Origin: Bugula neritina
Taxonomy: Eukaryota > Bryozoa > Gymnolaemata > Cheilostomatida > Bugulidae
DNA: 64,000 nucleotides
NCBI GenBank assembly: GCA_964035545.1
Contig: OZ037770.1
Coordinates: 14,344,642-14,408,641 of the forward strand
Direction: 5' to 3'
The notes under the pieces are model-generated. The model was not told where the DNA came from and ran no database searches. It worked only from the letters and a program-made list of their open reading frames with translations. A program made the translations under genes and the position numbers. This document shows, one piece after another, positions 41,858 to 54,900 of the stretch; positions within the stretch are counted from its first letter, which is position 1, and every line of letters begins with the position of its first letter.

Positions 41858-44385
41858 CTAGTCATCTATACAAGATGCTTCTTTTTCCATGAAATATCTC
41901 CGAACTCCAGCAATACCCTCAAAACGTAAATTCTTTGGAGGTACCTTCAGTGCATGACAATCAACAAAGTGTAGTTCCTCTAACTTTTCCAAATTCAGTA
42001 TGGCCTTGTCAAAGGTGCGCAGTTTGAAGTTACCAAGAACAGAAAGACATATTAGGTTGGTGAGGCTGTATATTGGAGGAGGCAAAATTTTTAAGTTGTT
42101 GAAGTTGAGGATGAGATGTTCCAGTTTAGTTAGCCGGCTGAAACTAAAATCATAAACCAAACAATTTTATTTATTTAGTTCACATAACTGCTCCATTCTT
42201 TATTCAACCGTGACTCAAGTCTAATAGAACGTAGTTTAAACTATAATGGGGCACAACTCCGAAATCATATATATTTATCTTTTAACTTGTCTTGTAATGG
42301 ATAGTTAGGAGTTGACTTCCCAACACAGATAATTTTATTCATCTCCTATTAACTTCTGGGAAAACCTATTTAACTGTGAACAGAATTAAGCCAAGAACCT
42401 AGTATTCAATATGACACGTATTCTCACCTTTGTGGTAAATCAATAAGATCACACCTAGTCAAGTCTAAATGTACCAACTCGGTAAGTTCACAGACAACCA
42501 CAGGAAGTTGGTGGTTAGCAAACTTGTTTCGGGAAAGATCCAGCTCTCGGAGGTTCTTTAATGATGAAAAACTGCAAACAATTTTCATCTTGACAATAAA
42601 AATTAGAAAGAAAATTGTTTAATTCACATTACTTCTAATCAATTGCATTTAGTTGCATATAGAAAATGCCGAATAAGTATAATTATCTGAGTATGAAGTT
42701 GTGTAGGTTATGTGGATAAACTGATTGTACTAAGTGTGGATATATAGTAAGTGAATGAGACAAAGCTCCAGCAATAGAGGAGAAAAATTGCACACAAGAA
42801 ACTACCAAAAAAACAAGAAGTTGAAAAAGACAACAACAGAGTGAGAAAGAAACACATTGTGGGTTACTCAGTTCAAAGACAAAATTCAACACAGCGGTTG
42901 ATGTTGTTAGATTTTTCCTTCAAGATTGTTCCGAAAAGAGAGGTGTGAAGCATAATTATGTGAGCATTATTGTACAGGAAGTAGCTTTGTATCCAGAAAC
43001 TGACCTCCATGGTAACTCAGTGATATTCAACATTGAAAGGTAGAGGTGAGTAAGATTAGTCAACGAGGACACAACTTCTGGGTATCCTATATTGGTGCGG
43101 CATACCCGTAAAGAAAGAACTTGGAGATGTTTCAAAGAAGCTAAACTACAACATAAAAATAAAATTCAGTGATTGGAAACACTTATACTATGAAAGTTAG
43201 CATAACTTCTTTATAACTGGACTTGTTTTGACTGCCTTGAAAATGAATACAGCAGCAAAAGTTTATATTCCCCGCATTTAATTATGAAATATAGAGTTCT
43301 ACTTTCATAAATGTATTATTTGGGACAAAATTTTAAAGCTCAAATTTACTTCAAGTTACAATTTTTAAAAACATTAAATTATAGAGCGCTTTAAGACGAC
43401 ATAAAAAATTGTTGCATCACCTTTGCAGCTTTTCTGGAAGTTGAGGCAAAACGCACCCAAATAGGTAAAGTCCTTTGAGAGAGGTCAATTTAGAAAAGGC
43501 ATCAGGGAATCCGTTAGTGCTGAAGTCTGTGCTTTGTATCTCTAACTTGCAAATTTCTTTACAGTGCTCTATACTAAGCAAAAATACATCACAGGCAAAC
43601 CATCATTGGAATGCATACCAATCCTAAAATACTCCTAACAGAGTTTTAATTGGTTCAAAGCATCTAAGATGGAGAGTAACTGTCCCTTACAATTCAGTCA
43701 GTAAGAAAAATACTTAAACTGTAAAAAAAAACTAGAAAGACTGAATAATCAAAAATAGTTTAAACACAATCAAAGCGACAATGGTTTGACGAATAAATAA
43801 AACACCAGCTAGCTGTTGCAATAAACAAAGTCGCACTAACTTGCATGATTCAAAACATGTATCGACTGCAAATAAATGACTTACAAAGCTATATCATCAT
43901 CGGATCTAGAGGGCATATATATTCTGAGATGAGTGACACGGGGACAGATAACTTCCATGTTAGGTGCTACACCTGTTACTCCAACATGCATATGTGTTAT
44001 ATAATTTGATCCGATATCTTGAAGTATGGCTCTGTAATCTTTAACAGGTTTCATATTTGAGTTCAAGTCCCACGTGGCCTGAAATGGAGAGATTTCTGGA
44101 ATCTCATTTTCACCAGAATGCCTATACCAAGCCAAGAATTCTGAAACAAAGAAATATTATAAACATTTTGCCATCAGCCTGATAATGTTCAACACTAAAG
44201 GAAATGTTATAATACACCTTGTGGATTTTCTTCAACCCCTACTGTGTTCACTTCATGGGTCGAATCTGTCATAGCTTAGAATGATGCTGAGACAGTATAA
44301 AAATATGGCTAATCCAGATCTCCAACTACAAAAAGAATAGTTGCATGAAACTTCTACAAATAACAAAATGAAAACCAAACTGCTG
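41280..44385. repeat. Left arm of inverted duplication (LRR gene A)
   Basis: The reverse complement matches 51775-55425 across exons, introns and both flanks: for example the AGGTCTT..GCTAAGGT block, the GATATGCATTTAA block, identical exon sizes and an intron stretch near 42683-42892. Boundaries are approximate and judged by eye. Confidence 0.8.
41858..44272 (-). CDS. Leucine-rich repeat protein A
   Basis: Six exons: 44272-44218, 44140-43885, 43573-43421, 43145-43005, 42571-42428 and 42143-41858, giving 344 aa. The first intron is phase 1 and the rest phase 2, each internal exon carrying about two LRRs. The N-terminal 100 residues (WYRHSGENEIPEI, KDYRAILQDIGSNYITHMHV) are a domain I do not recognise. 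LRRs follow (LTSLKGLYL, LKHLQVLSL, LTNLTHLYL, LKNLRELDLSRNKF, LTKLEHLIL). The C-terminal cap EGIAGVRRYFMEKE resembles the region after LRRs in ROCO and PIRL-type intracellular LRR proteins. No signal peptide or membrane segment, so probably cytosolic with a binding role. It is a close paralog of gene C and more distant from gene B. Confidence 0.82.
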
Positions 44386-44458
44386 TACAAATTTCAAGCA
44401 TGAAGTAAATTTTCTCGAAATTTAAGTTATCATTTGTTACGATTCTGATTATCGAAGA

Positions 44459-45705
44459 TTGAAGGCAAAGGCAAAGCCAAACAACTATAGGCCCGTATCC
44501 CTGACAAGTATTCCCTGTAAAATGATGGAGCACATCGTGCTTCATCACCTCAATGAAAAGCTTGACAGTGTGCTTCACCATCGACAGCATGGTTTTAGGA
44601 GAGGACTGTCCTGCCAAACTCAACTGTGTGTTACCTACCATGACCTAGTAAAAGCAGCCGATGAAGGGCATACTACCCATGCACTAGTTATGGATTTCAA
44701 AAAGGCTTTTGACAAGGTACCTCACCTTCTGTTGCTCCAAAAATTGCAAGAGATACCGGGTATAAATGGATACCTCCTTAACTGGATACTCAATTTTCTT
44801 TCCGACCGACAGCAGTCTGTTGTACTTAGAGGGGCAAGCTCTCAAAAGTGCCGAGTAACCTCAGGAGTGCCGCAGGGATCTGTGCTAAGCCCAATCCTGT
44901 TTTTGTGCTATATAAATGATCTTCCGGATTTGTTTTCATGTAAAGTCAGCCTCTATGCTAATGATACTCTACTTTACCAAACTGTGAACACCACTAAGGA
45001 TGCAGAACTATTCCAAACTGACATTAACGCTGTATATGAGTGGTCTCTAAAATGGAAAATGCCCTTCAATGAACAGAAATGCCAAGCAATTAATTTTGGT
45101 AAGGTAACCCCTATATCACACTACAAACTCGATACCACATGCCTTGCATGGGTACAAAGCACTAAATACCTTGGGGTAACCATCCAGTCAAACCTGAAAT
45201 TTGCTCAACACATAAATAACAAGTGTACCAAGTCCCGGAAAATTCTTGGCGGCATCAAGCATTTGATGTATGATGCCCCAAAAGATGCTAAGCTATTGGC
45301 TTATACAAGTCTATGTATAGGCCTATACTTGATTATGCAGATGTGGTTTGGGATCCTGCGGTTAGATGTAAGGTGCATGATATAGAGCTGGTCCAGAACA
45401 GTGCCATACGGTTCATAAGCAATATGAAGGGACGTGCTGACAGTGTTTCTGAGGCGAGGGATAAGTCAGGACTCCGGTCGCTGGAAGACAGACGAAAAAA
45501 TCATCGATTGTGTTTATTGACCCGAATTCTTCAAAATGAGGATCAACACCAATCTCTATCCAGAGCCTATGACAAAATAATTGAAGACAGGGAACGAGCG
45601 GCTGCCAGAGGAGAGCTTATCTCTATATCATCTAGGAAAAACTTATTCCACACTAGTTTTCTACCACGAACAATTCGTGAAATGCACGGAGAATATAATA
45701 ACTAA
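44459..45705 (+). pseudogene. Degenerate non-LTR reverse transcriptase, second lineage
   Basis: Begins inside the RT domain (KPNNYRPVSLTSIPCKMMEHIV), continues through DFKKAFDKVPH and SGVPQGSVLSPILFLCYINDLP, and ends SFLPRTIREMHGEYNN. Two lesions are visible: the catalytic pair reads YAND, with Asn at codon 44960-44962 in place of the first Asp, and the frame shifts near 45310-45320. Similarity to the copy at 38.4-40.4 kb is roughly 60 percent by eye, so it is a related but separate lineage. It is truncated at its 5' end and sits about 190 bp upstream of LRR gene A, in the opposite orientation. Confidence 0.9.
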
Positions 45706-46730
45706 TTACAAAACACCAAATGCTGTAACTAGTGCTAACCCTTGTCTAATGTAAGTTTTCACTAGAGGCTTCCCTGTAGACTTTCCAGTTGCTGCGGAAG
45801 TCCTACCTCAACTGAGGTAAAGCCACTTTCACTTTGAGTTTTGGCTCTTACAGTTACTCTGACTCTCAACTACAATATGAATATCATTCTTAGAAAAATT
45901 AAAATGATTTTTCAATTAAATTAAATTAATTAATTAGAGATTCGAAGCTGGCATGCATATCAACTCCTAATCTTTAATAAATTATACCAATAATTAGTCA
46001 AGTAGATACTCCTACTACTATTGCTTCTAGTATTTAGTAGCTTGGCAGTTAACTCGGTAACTTGTAGGTAAAAGTAACGAACTAGCAGTATTGAAAATAT
46101 CGTCAAATTGCTGAGTGCAAGCTGCACGAAATAGCAGGAACCTGTGAAGCCACGCCTACTTTCACAGATCGTGGAAAAGTGTAAATAAAGCCATGTGGTT
46201 AGATCCAGGTGCAGTATAACTCTAAGAAAGGAAAGTCGTAACACATCTGCAAAGCTGACGTTGGTTAATAATTGTTTGTTCAAATATCTGTCTAGCTGAA
46301 TTGAATTTTCCAATAATGGTGCAACTATTGAGTTGACATAAGCTTCCTGTCTCAATGCTTAGCACTGTTTTGTCAACGACAATAATAATAGTGCTTCGTG
46401 GACATCTATGATCTAACCAGTAAAGGTCACTTTACTAATATTTTACTCCCAAAGTTTTCTTGCATTTCAGTCTTCAGACATTAATTATTGGAAAGTTGCC
46501 AATGAGACTTTCACTAATGACTTTCAACAACTTGACTAGAATACTTTTGTACCATCAGAAAATTCAAACCAAGTTAAATATGAAACTTATGCTGTTTTTT
46601 AAAGTGTTATATATTATGTCGTGAAATATTTTCAATAGAAAACATCATTGCAGTGTAAGATAATTTTGATTATGGCACAATTTCTAAAAAATAAATAATT
46701 TAAAAACATAAACGCTGATTGTTGAGCTTA
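45706..46730. other. Intergenic between the RT pseudogene and LRR gene B
   Basis: Starts with the presumed 3' UTR of the retroelement (to about 45850) and ends with the LRR gene B 3' region. A 131-codon minus-strand frame (46355-45960) has no recognisable domain or splice context and is not called. Confidence 0.5.
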
Positions 46731-49700
46731 TTATATATAGTCAGTCTCCTCTCTCTCGATAAAATATCTTCGAATTCCTGCGATACCCTCTGGATACAGG
46801 TCTGAAGGAGGACACGTTAGAGCTGGGCAATTGTCAAAGTACAGATCTGTTAAGTGATGCAGGTTTAGTATAGCTTTGTCAAGAGTGTGAAGTTCAAAGT
46901 TCACTTGTATAGAGAGAAATCTTAGGTTAGTGAGACGGTACACTGGAGGTGGTAAGATCTTTAGGTTGTTATGACTGAGATTCAAAGATTCCAGCTTCGT
47001 CAGTCGACTGAAACTAAAATTAAAAAAGATTTCAGCTTTTTTATCTGTTTAAAAATTGAACTTTTAATTCTAAAATTTCCTATTTAATAATTAAATTGAT
47101 TTAGATAGAAAAAAAATGTGTTACTCTTTTTAAAATATGCCTTGGGAATTGCTTTGAACCAGTTGCACAGTTTAACACATAAAAACTGTAATAACATGGT
47201 CAACTCAAAAGTAGTAATATTGTCAAAACTTTCTTCAGTTCATGAGATGACAGCTTACTGAAATAACTACTCACAAATCCATAAATTGTTACAACAATAA
47301 TAAAACAATATACTCAATATACAATAAAATGATCAAAGTGATAAATACAATGTCTTACCTTTGTGGTAGATCAATAAGATCACATTTCATCAAGTCTAAA
47401 TCCACCAACTCAGTAAGTTCACAGACAACCACAGGAAGTTGGTGGTTGGTGAACTTATTCCATGAAATATCTAGAACTTGCAGGTTCTTCAATGATGAAA
47501 AACTATTAAAAATATAATATAAATAAAATATAATATAATATAAAAGCTAACTGAAAAGTAATCTTGAAAATATACCTGATACACTACAAGCACCGTAAAA
47601 TTGATCAAACAATGAAACACGGTTATGTTTAAATTATTTGTCAGATAAAATTATTCACACTTATAGAAGGATAATTAATAGCAGTCTCACCTCCAAGGCA
47701 ACTCAGTGATGTTAAACATGGGAAGGTGTAGGTCAGTGAGTGTTGTCAAAGAGGAGACAACTTCGGGGTATCCCACAGTCAGCTCATCACCATGGATATA
47801 GAGGACTTTGAGATGTTTTAAAGATGACCAGCTGATGAAAAAGAAAATAATAATTAAAAAAGTTTTGACATATTTTAGCATATTAGAATAGCATTTAGTA
47901 TGTCATTGAATTATTGTGTTATATATTTAATAAAAAATATAGAGCAAGTTTTAGACTACATAGAGCTATTTTGTAGACTATATAGAGTAATGTTTAGACT
48001 ACATAGAACTATTTTGTAGACTATATAGAGTAATGTTTAGACTACATAGAACTATTTTGTAGACTATATAGAATAATGTTTAGACTACATAGAGCTATTT
48101 TGTAGACTATATAGAGTAATGTTTAGACTACATAGAGCTATTTTGTAGACTATATAGAGTAATGTTTAGACTACATAGAACTATGTTGTAGACTATATAG
48201 AGTAATGTTTAGAATACATAGAACTATGTTGTAGACTATATAGGGCTACTCTGTGTGTTATATAGAACCACCTTGCATACCCTTTAAAACAACTGTTTTC
48301 ATAGACCTTGTAGAACTATTATGCATATTTTACGGTCTTATTATTTTCTAGATAACCCAAAACTATCTATCTAACACAGTAAACTGTCTATAGTCTGTCA
48401 TCACTATTGCTATTATTAATCAAATTATTCTATCCAATTACTTCATTAATTCAATGAAACTGTTGAAGCGCTTAGAATGTAAAAAATGGCGCAATAGTCT
48501 TCACAAGTGACTCATAAAACTAAATATTATAGTGTAGTAATATTAAAATATCAAACTAAAAATTATCCACCAAAACAGCTTTTCAAAGGGAAATGACTGA
48601 TTTGAGTGACTCACCTTTCAGGAAGTTGAGGAACACGACAGGATCGGAGAATAATCTCTCTAAGAGAGGTCAATTTAGGTATGACCTCTGGAAAACCATT
48701 CCTTCGAAACTCTGCATTGTATATCTCTAGCTTATACAGCTCTTTGCAGTGCTCTAAACTATTCACCATAGAAAAAAATATACAAGATATGTTAGACCCA
48801 CCAGCAGTTGCAAGAGATTTATAAATGAGCAAGCCATTCTCAGAAGCCAATGAAATGTTATAAGGAAAACCTTAAAAAAACACATTTTATTTTTAACAAA
48901 CAAACAACAAAATTACCTATACATGTATATCAGCTTTAATCTTATTTTAAAAGTTTTCTTACTTCTAAGATACATAACAGAGTAATGACAATGTATAAAT
49001 TTAGCAAGGAAATTTTGCAGCCCAATATGTTAAGACAACTCTGAAACCATGTTAAAATGAGTTTTTGAAAAGCAATACTTTAAAAGCTTACCAATCTAAT
49101 TTACGTTCAGCAACCTCCAAGCAATAGACTCTAAGATGGGTGAGTCGTGGGGCAATGACCTCTAGAGGGGGTACCACATTAGTCACATTAACATACATGT
49201 GTGTGATATAATTAGACCGGATGTTGCGAAGGATAGCTCTATAGTCTTTAACAGTCTTCATATTATATCCGGTTTCCAGGATTGTGTTTCTAGAGGGTAT
49301 CTCTGGAATTTCATCTTGGCCAGAATGTCTATACCAAACCTGAAACTCTACAGAACACATGCCACTGCAGAAATAATTTGCAATTGTTGAAACTTGAATG
49401 CATCAATTTTTCCTTCTTTGCATAATCATTATTAAAAAATATTCCAGTGCAGTGCATTAACTATTCAGTTTATTGTTCTTTAAATAACCTAGTATTGACA
49501 ACATTTTTTACATGACATAACATTGAGTAACAATTGCTTATTAGCCTTATAACGTATTTATAAAATATCTGCATACGATTATAACAGCATATTCTACAAG
49601 TTGTGATGACAAAAATAATAATTGTAATATTATTTAAACTTTAACAATATTTTCAATAATATAAGAAATGGTTGAACATTTTCAACACATAAAATTAAGT

Positions 49701-49924
49701 ATAAATGATTCTAATATTTGGCTAAGGAAACTTGTCAGACTCACTTTTCATTTGCTGTTTATAAATCTGTAGGCAGCAGCCAACATGTTTGTCTATTTGT
49801 TATTTGAACGAGGGCAATATAATCACAGTTTACAAGTATAATAGAATTTAAAAAATTAAAAAGCTGCAAGATTTTGCTTTTTGATGGTAAAATTTTTACC
49901 TGGTTGCCTTTCAACTTCAGACAT
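46731..49924 (-). CDS. Leucine-rich repeat protein B
   Basis: Six exons: 49924-49900, 49347-49092, 48758-48615, 47831-47691, 47502-47359 and 47013-46731, giving 330 aa. Intron phases match genes A and C, and the 256-, 141- and 144-nt exons have the same lengths. The short first exon encodes MSEVERQP. The same unrecognised N-terminal domain follows (VWYRHSGQDEIPEIP, VKDYRAILRNIRSNYITHMYV), then LRRs (LTSLREIIL, LKHLKVLYI, LTTLTDLHL, LKNLQVLDIS, LTKLESLNLSHNNL) and the cap PEGIAGIRRYFIERE. It differs from A and C at many residues and has unrelated introns, so it is the older paralog. No targeting signal is seen. Intron 3 carries a 43-bp repeat array. Confidence 0.82.
47950..48250. repeat. 43-bp tandem repeat in LRR gene B intron 3
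   Basis: About seven copies of a unit containing TTTAGACTACATAGAACTAT and TTGTAGACTATATAGAGT; the two halves are themselves related. It lies about 120 bp from the exon 4 acceptor, so it does not touch a splice site. Confidence 0.9.
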
Positions 49925-51923
49925 ATCCAAATCCAAATAGCTCCTTCGATAGGCTCATCAAAGAAACAATAGGTATCACTACCTAGGTAATATTATTAAT
50001 AAACTGGATGATAATTCAAAGTAAATGAATAAATAATTTTTGCAGTTTTATACTCTGATTATTTAGCATCATCATTATGATAAAATTTATGATATTTGTT
50101 ATAATTTCCAAGCATAGGTAGAATAAAAGTACTAATATGTATTGAATTTGAATTATAATATATTACCAATTGACAGATAGAGTATACGCATAGAGTAAGA
50201 TAATAATGAAAATTGAAATAGTTGCCATAAAATAAAACTTCTCAACAGAAAAATAAAATGGACAATTAAAAGCCACGCTAACAGCAACAGTGATGTCTAA
50301 TAGTAGCACTAATTGTAATTTTAAGGTTAAGTTTAAGTTTTAGTTAAGCTAGTTTCAGTAATTTTAGACATATAATTAATTCTAATGACCATGAAATTGT
50401 TATTAAATTGCATAGCCAGCAAATTAGTAACTGTAAGCCACACCCACAGCTTGTCTGAAAGTGAATGTCTCAAATCCAACCAATTATTATTGAATTAATC
50501 TTATACTTATACTTATTGTAAATTGAAATTAGCAGAATAAGTGGTGTCTAGAAGTAGTACTACTGTACTAGGTATACTTCTAGAACTAGTACTAGTAGCA
50601 CTAGTACTCACAGTAGACGTAGTAGTAGACCGTAGACGTAGTACAACTCAGCAAGTCAAGTGAATAATTTTAGCACGTTGATTTCAGTCAAACGAATTTT
50701 AAGCACTAGTATTGAAAATTATCTAATTTCATGTTGATTTTATTTTTAGTATATCATTACAATAAAGGTAAATGATATGCATCTGCATTGGCCCACCTAA
50801 AATTGTCCGCTAACACTCAAGTTTTAACTTTTTCCTGGAACTTTGAAATAATTAGAAAGATTGGGGTCGCTAACCGGAATGCTGAAAGAACAAAAAATAT
50901 AATTGGTTGATCAAATATTTTAAGATTTTGAGTGCTTTTAATTGGTTAATCACTTTTAGCTTAGCAATGTTTTTTGATTAGTGTAGACTCGGTCATTTTT
51001 ATTAAACCCAGCGCGTATGCGCTTTAATTGAAACCTCACGCTATATTTAGTAGACACAGAACTTCAAAATTCTTCATTGCATGAAGTAGAAGCTCTGCAA
51101 ATCATGGGTTGTTCTTAGTATCTTAAAATGTAATACTAATACAGTTAATGCTCATTATAAAAATATGTTGAAAAATGCATAACTATTACTATCTAGATTC
51201 TAGGAGATGCGACTGAACTGCAACTGAATTACGGTTTCGCATGATTATTACTGTGAGTAAGACTATGAGTATGAGTGTGACTATCACTATCACTATGAGT
51301 ATGAGTATTAGTATAAGTATCTCGATCTGTAAGTGACTGAATTGCAGTGACTGTGAGTGTTATTGTTTTAATACTTCAGTCTGTAAATAACAATATTATC
51401 AATCTTAGTGCACATTTTTTTTATAATGAAATATTATTATAGTAAATGTAATACATGCTGTTGTTGTTTCAAAAACTATTGCATTGAAATATATTTACAT
51501 TTGCCTTTGCCCTTTCACTTTGGCTATAAATGTATAGAATTGCTATTAGATACAGCCATCATATTAGATTCCGAACATCCCCAACATGTATAGTCATAGT
51601 GTATATAATAATAATATTTATTTGTACATAAATATAATTGATAGTTTGTCTCATTAGATCAAATAGTTTCAACACTCAAAATCAGCAACATCAAAAACAT
51701 CGTAAAGTAAGACCCAAAATGCTATGAATAAAAACTTAGAGAATTTCCCAAGTTTGTTAATAATTCAAAACTCGAAATTTTTTGTTATTGCTATTAAGGT
51801 AGTTGAATTATACAATTTTAAGAACAATGATTTAATGTTTGCAATTTGTAGAAGTTTAAACTATCTCTAGTTTGAGATCTGGGTCAGCCCTACTTCTATA
51901 CAATCTCAGCATCATCCTAAGCT
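49925..51923. other. Divergent intergenic region between LRR genes B and C
   Basis: Contains simple-sequence islands at 50545-50645 (AGT/ACT triplets) and 51240-51370 (GAGTAT and ACTATC words). From about 51775 the sequence matches the upstream flank of LRR gene A in inverted orientation. No gene is seen. Confidence 0.6.
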
Positions 51924-54900
51924 ATGACAGATTCGACCCATGAAGTGAACACAGTGGACGTGGTGGTTGAAGAAACTGGACAAGGTGTATTATAACATTT
52001 CCTTTAGTGTTGAATATTATCAGGCTGGTTTCAAAATGTTTATAATATTTTTTTGTTTCAGAATTCTTGGCTTGGTATAGGCATTCTGGTGAAAATGAGA
52101 TTCCAGAAATCTCTCCATTTCAGACCATGTCTGACTCGAGCTCAAATATGAAACCTGTTAAAGATTACAGAGCCATACTTCAAGATATTGGATCAAATTA
52201 TATAACACATATGCATGTTGAAGTAACAGGTGTGGCACCTAATATGGAAGTTATCTGTCCCCGTGTCACTCATCTCAGAATATATATGTGTGCTGGTTCT
52301 GATCCTAAAATAGATTTGTAAGTCATTTATTTATAGTTGATGACTTTTTTGCAACATGCAAGTTAGTGCGACTTTGTTTATTGCAACAGCTAGCTAGTGT
52401 TTTATTTATTTATCAATAAGTTCACTCAAACACTGGCCATTGTCACTTTGATTGTGTTTAAGCTATTTTTGATTCTTCTGTCTTTTTATTTTTTTCTCAC
52501 AGTTTTGAATATTAATTTACTTACCGACCGAATTGTAAGTGACTGTCAAGTCCTGTATTGTTTGTAAACTGTTATTCTCTGTTTTAGATTCTGTAAACCA
52601 ACTAAAAGTCAGTTATGAGTACTTAAGGATTGGTATGTTTTCTGATAATGATTTGTATTTTTGCATAGTGTAGAGCACTGTAAGGAAATCTGTAAGTTAG
52701 AAATATACCATGCAGAGTTCAGAACTAGTGGATTCCCTGATGTCTTTTCTAAATTGACCTCTCTCAAAGAGCTTTACCTAGATCGCTGCACTTTACCTCA
52801 ACTTCAGGAAGAGCTGCAAAGGTGAGGCAACGGTATTTTCATGCCGTCCGAAGCCATTCTAGAATGTAATGATTTTGAAAATTGTAACTTGAAAAAATAT
52901 TTCAAGCTGCAAAATTCTATAATAAGTATATTGATGAATAAAGAATTCTTTATCAAGTAATGCATATAATCAGTTCGTTAGCTAAATGCTCAAGTAATGA
53001 ACATCAGTAAATACAGAGTTCTACTGTTGTAAAGTATTAGGTAATCAATTAGTTTGCTGACTACAGGTAACTCAAACTAGAAATATAGGTCAATGTTAGT
53101 TAACTTTTAAAGCTTTGACTGTTACGAAATGATGTTTCCAAATACTGAAGTATTCTGTGTTGTAGTTTGGCTCCTTTAAAACATCTCAAAGTTCTGTCGA
53201 TAATAGGGAACCGCACTAATATAGGATACCCAGAAGTTGTGTCCTCGTTGACTAATCTCACTCACCTCTACCTTCCAATGTTGAATATTACTGAGTTACC
53301 ATGGAGGTGAGTTTCTGGGTACAAAGCTACTTCCTGTACAATAATGCTCACATAATTATGCTTCACATCTGTCTTTTCGGAACAATCTAGAAGGAAAAAT
53401 CTAACAACAACTAATGAAGACACATTAACCACTGTGTTGAATGTTGTCATTGAACTGAGTAACCCACAATGTGTTTCTTTCTCACTCTGTTGTTGTCTTT
53501 TTCAGCTTCTTGTTTTTTTGGTAGTTTCTTGTGTGCAATTTTTCTCCTCTATTGCTGGAGTTTTGTCTCATTCACTTACTATATATCCACACTTAGTACA
53601 ATCAGTTTATCCACATAACCTACACAACTTCATACTCAGATAATTATACTTATTCAACATTTTTCTAGATGCAAATTAATGCAAATGGTTAGAAGTAATG
53701 TGAATTAAACCATTTTCTCTCCAATTTTTATTCTCAACATGGAAATTATTTGTAGTTTTTCATCATTAAAGAACCTGAGAGAGCTATATCTTTCCCGAAA
53801 CAAGTTTGCTAACCACCAACTTCCTGTGGTTGTCTGTGAACTTACCGAGTTGGTACATTTAGACTTGACTATGTGTGATCTTATCGATTTACCACAAAGG
53901 TGAGAGAATATGTGTCATATTGAATACTAAAAATAAGTGTATGACAGTCTGGTTTGAGATTAGTTCTTCTATTTATAGTTGATATGCTTGATTGGCTGTT
54001 TTGATGCTTTTATAGTATCCAAGGACAGTCTAATTCTGTTCACTGTTTAAGTTTTCCCAGAAGTTAATAGGAGATGCATAAAATTATCTGTATTGGGAAG
54101 TCAACTCCTAACTATCCATTACAAGACAAGTTAAAAGATAAATATATATGATTTTGGAGTTGCGCCCCATTTCAGTTTAAACTACGTTCTATTAGACTTG
54201 AGTCACGGTTGAATATAGAATGAAGCAGGTGTAAAAACTAAATGCATAAAATTAATTTGGTTTATGATTTTAGTTTCAGCCGGCTAACTAAACTGGAGCA
54301 TCTTGACCTGAGCTTCAACAACTTGAAAATTCTGCCTCCTCCAATATACAGCCTCACCAACCTAATATTTCTTTCTGTTCCTGGTAATGTAAAAATGCGC
54401 ACCTTTGACAAGGCTATACTGAATTTGGAAAAGTTAGAGGAACTACACTTTGCTGATTGCCATGCACTGAAGGTACCTCCAAAGGATTTATGTTTTGAGG
54501 GCATTGCTGGAGTTCGGAGATATTTCATGGAAAGAGAAGCATCTCGTATAGATGACTAAGCTGTTACTAGTATCTTATATTCAGTCTATTTAATAGTTTG
54601 TGAGATGAAATCAAAAATATTGTGCGAGGCCCACTTCTATTAGCATTTGTAATACTATTTGTGGCGCAATTTTAGAGCGTCCGCATTCGATATTTGTAAA
54701 CCAAATTCTCTTTCTAATAGTCTCATAGAAGACACTTCGACTATGTGCAATATTTTATGTCATCTGTATTTTTTAAATAGTTTAGTTACGTCTTTTATTT
54801 AACCAAACTGTTGTTTTCAGATGATATGCATTTAAATAACACATATTTTATTTATCATAATAACATATTCTGGACACAAAACTGTTGCATTGGAGCATTC

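Noticed and set aside
42683-42892. 69-codon frame shared by LRR gene A and C regions (also 53434-53643)
   Set aside because: It lies in the intron between LRR exons 4 and 5. Its conservation is explained by the recent inverted duplication, not by coding.
45960-46355. 131-codon minus-strand frame between the RT pseudogene and LRR gene B
   Set aside because: No recognisable domain, no splice context and AT-rich random-looking composition; could not be supported.
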